64,000 nt of DNA from contig NZ_CP022957.1 in assembly GCF_002269385.1 (NCBI RefSeq), positions 3,029,001-3,093,000 on the forward strand, given 5' to 3'. The notes beneath the pieces are model-generated. The model worked only from the letters and a program-made list of their open reading frames with translations. It was not told the DNA's origin and did no database searches. The position numbers and the translations under genes were made by a program. The stretch's first letter is position 1; every line of letters starts with the position of its first letter. Positions 61,434 through 64,000 of the stretch are shown here, in pieces. The stretch comes from Maribacter cobaltidurans (lineage in GTDB: Bacteria > Bacteroidota > Bacteroidia > Flavobacteriales > Flavobacteriaceae).

Positions 61434-61919
61434 ATGGGGCTGTGCTCAGAACATAAAAAAAAGTTGATAGAGGAATTGGGGCTCTATTTTGAGAAGCGCC
61501 ATAATTTGCCACCATTGGCCGCCCGAATCTATGCTATTATGGTCTTGTCTTCCATAGAGGGCTTTAGCTTTGAGCAACTTATGGAGATTACTCAGGCTAG
61601 CAAAAGTTCTGTTTCCACCAATTTAAATCTTCTGTTGCAATTAAAGTACTTGGAATACTATACACGGCCCGGTGAACGGAAAAGATATTTCAGGAGTTCC
61701 GGTAGCTTTTTGCAAAATATGTTACGTGAACGGTATGAAACCGTCAATTCCGATTTGGAACTTACCCAAAAAATAATTGATTTCAATCAGGAGAACAATC
61801 CAGAAAATTATAGCAAAAAGGGGTATATCGGAAATATTTTTCACGCCTTCCTGGAACAGGAAAAATTGAATATTGAACAAACCTTACAACGAATAAGGGA
61901 CTTCAAAGAACAAAACTAA
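61434..61919 (+). CDS. GbsR/MarR-type transcriptional regulator
   Basis: 161 residues. Winged helix-turn-helix with PPLAARIYAIMVLS, SFEQLMEITQASKSSVSTNL as recognition region, and a wing at YYTRPGERKRYF; the C-terminal half is a helical dimerisation domain. In flavobacteria this type of regulator often precedes RND efflux genes, as here (20-base gap). Autorepression through the upstream palindrome is likely. Confidence 0.88.
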   Translation: MGLCSEHKKKLIEELGLYFEKRHNLPPLAARIYAIMVLSSIEGFSFEQLMEITQASKSSVSTNLNLLLQLKYLEYYTRPGERKRYFRSSGSFLQNMLRERYETVNSDLELTQKIIDFNQENNPENYSKKGYIGNIFHAFLEQEKLNIEQTLQRIRDFKEQN

Positions 61920-61939
61920 AAACTATTAAGTTAACCAAT

Positions 61940-63057
61940 ATGAAGAAAATTTACACCTTCCTTTTTGTCCTTTCAACCCTAATCTTAATTTCCTGTGGTG
62001 GTAAAACCAATGGAAATTCGGGTAATCAATCCGCAGTCCCTTCGTTTCAGGTAATAGAAATACCCACCAAGGATGTCACTTCTTTTACTACCTATCCGGC
62101 AAGTATTGAGGGCATTGTTAATAGTGAGGTTAGGGCCAAAATCTCGGGTTATATTACGGATGTTTTGGTAGATGAGGGGGAACAGGTAAAAAAGGGAGAG
62201 ACTCTTTTTAAATTGGAAACCCAATCCCTAAGTCAGGATGCCGCCGCGGCTTCAGCAAATGTTAATGCTGCTCAGGTGGAGGTGGATAAATTAAAACCTT
62301 TGGTTGAAAAGAATATCATCAGCAGTGTGCAGCTGGAAACCGCAAAGGCAAAGTTGCAACAGGCAAAAAGCACCTATAATTCTATCAATGCCAACATCAC
62401 GGGCTTATTAAAAGTCCCGTTGATGGTTACGTAGGGTCCATCAGATACAGAAGAGGAGCCTTGGTAAGTCCAAACAATGCCCAGCCCCTTACTATCGTTG
62501 CGGATATAAGCAAAGTGTATGCTTATTTCTCCATGAACGAAAAGGATTATTTGGATTTTATTCAGGATACGAAAGGCAATACTATAGACGAGAAGATACA
62601 GAATCTACCCGAAGTTGAACTAATTCTCGCCAATGGGAGGGTATACGATCAAAAAGGGAAAATCGAGACCATAAATTCGCAAGTGGACGCCGCTACGGGT
62701 GCTATCACCTTTAGGGCCAAATTTGACAACCCTTCAAGGATTTTGACCAATGGCAACAGCGCTAAGATTAGAATACCCAAAAAATATGAGAATGTTCTAG
62801 TGGTTCCCAAGGAAAGCACTTTTGACAGACAGGGCAGTGTATATGTGTATCAGGTGCTTTCAGATAGTACGGCCGTATCCAAAAGTATTGCCGTTATTAA
62901 CGAGGTGCATAATCTCTACTTGGTGGAAAGCGGTATTCAAGAAGGTGATAAAATTGTGGGTCTGGGGGTTGACAAATTAAGGGGGGATACCAAAATTATT
63001 CCAAAATCCGTTGCTTTCGATAGCGTTGCAAAGCCCATTAAAAAATTATTTAGATAA
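61940..63057 (+). pseudogene. RND efflux periplasmic adaptor (MFP), one-base frameshift
   Basis: Lipoprotein signal with lipobox LILISCGG, then the biotinyl-lipoyl-like half (EVRAKISGYITDVLVDEGEQ, in part GYITDVLVDEGEQVKKG) and coiled-coil hairpin (QAKSTYN). The first frame ends at 62434. The matching second half (LIKSPVDGYVGSIRYRRGAL, onwards to 63057) is in the other frame. Restoring one G at the GGG near 62401-62403 (ACG GGG CTT) would join NANIT to GLIKSP. So either an inactivated adaptor or a homopolymer sequencing error. Intact, it links the inner-membrane pump to an outer-membrane channel. Confidence 0.85.
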
Positions 63058-63086
63058 TAGTTGAACTACTGAAAACACATTAGAAT

Positions 63087-64000
63087 ATGCTAAAAAAGTT
63101 TATTGAACGGCCAGTACTTTCAACCGTAATTTCGATTATTATCGTCATCTTGGGATTGTTGGGTCTTACCTCACTGCCCATTACCCAATATCCGGATATT
63201 GCGCCTCCTACCATTAGTGTGAGTGCCAACTATCCCGGTGCGAATGCCGAGACCATTTTGGAAAGTGTAATTATTCCCTTGGAGGAACAAATTAACGGTG
63301 TGGAAGGGATGACCTATCTTACATCCACGGCTACCAATAGCGGTACGGCCACTATAGACGTATTTTTTGACCAAGATGTAAGTCCTGATATCGCGGCGGT
63401 AAACGTGCAAAACCGAGTAGCTAGGGCCAATTCACAACTACCACAGGCCGTAATACAGACCGGCGTTACTACACAAAAACAACAGACCAGTGCGCTGATG
63501 TTCATGTCCTTTTACAGTACCAATCCGGATTATGATGAAACCTTTGTGCAGAATTACCTTAAAATAAATGTAATTCCGGAGATTCAAAGGGTAAATGGAG
63601 TTGGTAATGTCAATGTATTCGGTTCCAAGGACTATGCCATGCGAATTTGGTTGCAACCCGAAAAATTAGCGGCCTATGGATTAATACCCTCGGATGTGGT
63701 AGCCGTCTTAAATGAACAGAGTTTAGAAGCAGCAGCTGGATCATTAGGCGAGAATGATGGGGAAGCCTTTAGCTATGTAATAAAATATGGGGGAAGGTTT
63801 AAAACTCAGGACCAGTACAGTAATATTGTAGTAAAGGCTTTGGACAATGGACGATTTCTGAGGCTTGAAGATATTGCCGAAATAGAATTAGGGGCCCAGT
63901 CGTATGCAGCAAGTTCCATGACGTCAGGTCATCCGGCCGTAAACATGGGAATCTATCAGACCAAGGGATCTAATGCCAGGGAAATAATTCTTGAAATTGA
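63087..64000 (+). CDS. RND efflux transporter (HAE1 family), N-terminal part
   Basis: ATG 63087 and open to the window end, about 304 residues seen. MLKKFIERPVLSTVISIII is the first transmembrane segment, followed by LTSLPITQYPDIAPPTISVS and the porter-domain sequences of AcrB-like pumps (NYPGANAETI, NGVEGMTYLTSTATNSG, VNVQNRVARA). Proton-driven multidrug export with the adaptor before it. Complete protein would be about 1050 residues. Confidence 0.93.
   Translation, partial: MLKKFIERPVLSTVISIIIVILGLLGLTSLPITQYPDIAPPTISVSANYPGANAETILESVIIPLEEQINGVEGMTYLTSTATNSGTATIDVFFDQDVSPDIAAVNVQNRVARANSQLPQAVIQTGVTTQKQQTSALMFMSFYSTNPDYDETFVQNYLKINVIPEIQRVNGVGNVNVFGSKDYAMRIWLQPEKLAAYGLIPSDVVAVLNEQSLEAAAGSLGENDGEAFSYVIKYGGRFKTQDQYSNIVVKALDNGRFLRLEDIAEIELGAQSYAASSMTSGHPAVNMGIYQTKGSNAREIILEI

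Overview
The window looks like chromosome of a marine Flavobacteriaceae member (Bacteroidota). Reasons: gliding genes gldB and gldC, a DUF2723 protein, a long FtsZ, perfect or near-perfect Bacteroidota promoters (TTG, a 19-21 base spacer, TAnnTTTG), moderately low GC, and few Shine-Dalgarno sequences.

Bases 1-24,700 are mostly housekeeping. A partial DUF2723 protein is followed by an aromatic amino acid operon (prephenate dehydratase, aminotransferase, prephenate dehydrogenase, DAHP synthase-chorismate mutase). Ahead of that operon sits a textbook attenuator: an uncharted 23-codon leader peptide with ten aromatic residues, an antiterminator and a terminator. Then come rsgA-dtd-MazG-like-aroA, queA, rlmN, a polyprenyl diphosphate synthase, a hydrolase gene bracketed by an imperfect direct repeat, an ECF sigma operon, dnaG, a response regulator, nadE, gldBC, ysxC and an alpha/beta hydrolase. 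DnaG lacks all four zinc ligands. The response regulator has Glu at the phosphoacceptor position.

Bases 24,900-40,400 hold a complete division and cell wall (dcw) cluster: mraZ, rsmH, ftsL, ftsI, murE, mraY, murD, ftsW, murG, murC, ftsQ, ftsA, ftsZ. Three GTGGT repeats at 10-bp spacing lie in the mraZ promoter.

Bases 40,989 to about 61,263 look like a 20-kb mobilizable island inserted at the 3' end of tRNA-Arg(TCG). Its left end carries a serine recombinase whose last codons read antisense into the tRNA, then Fic, a 45-residue protein, an orphan HicB, MobB/MobC and a possible oriT. Next come an AbiE-like pair with a frameshifted toxin gene, an ABC transporter, and an IS3-family element with a 4-bp target duplication. 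The cargo after the IS is the most unusual part. A minus-strand cluster encodes a 47-residue candidate RiPP precursor, two secreted carboxypeptidase-regulatory-like proteins, a PqqD-like/M50 membrane protease and a class I/class II terpenoid-synthase-like fusion. A broken second precursor lies upstream. A DNA methyltransferase and a PD-(D/E)XK nuclease follow. The putative right attachment site sits beside a terminator that probably once belonged to the tRNA.

Bases 61,380-64,000 return to chromosomal content: a GbsR/MarR-type regulator with a palindromic operator, a frameshifted RND adaptor gene and the start of an RND pump gene.
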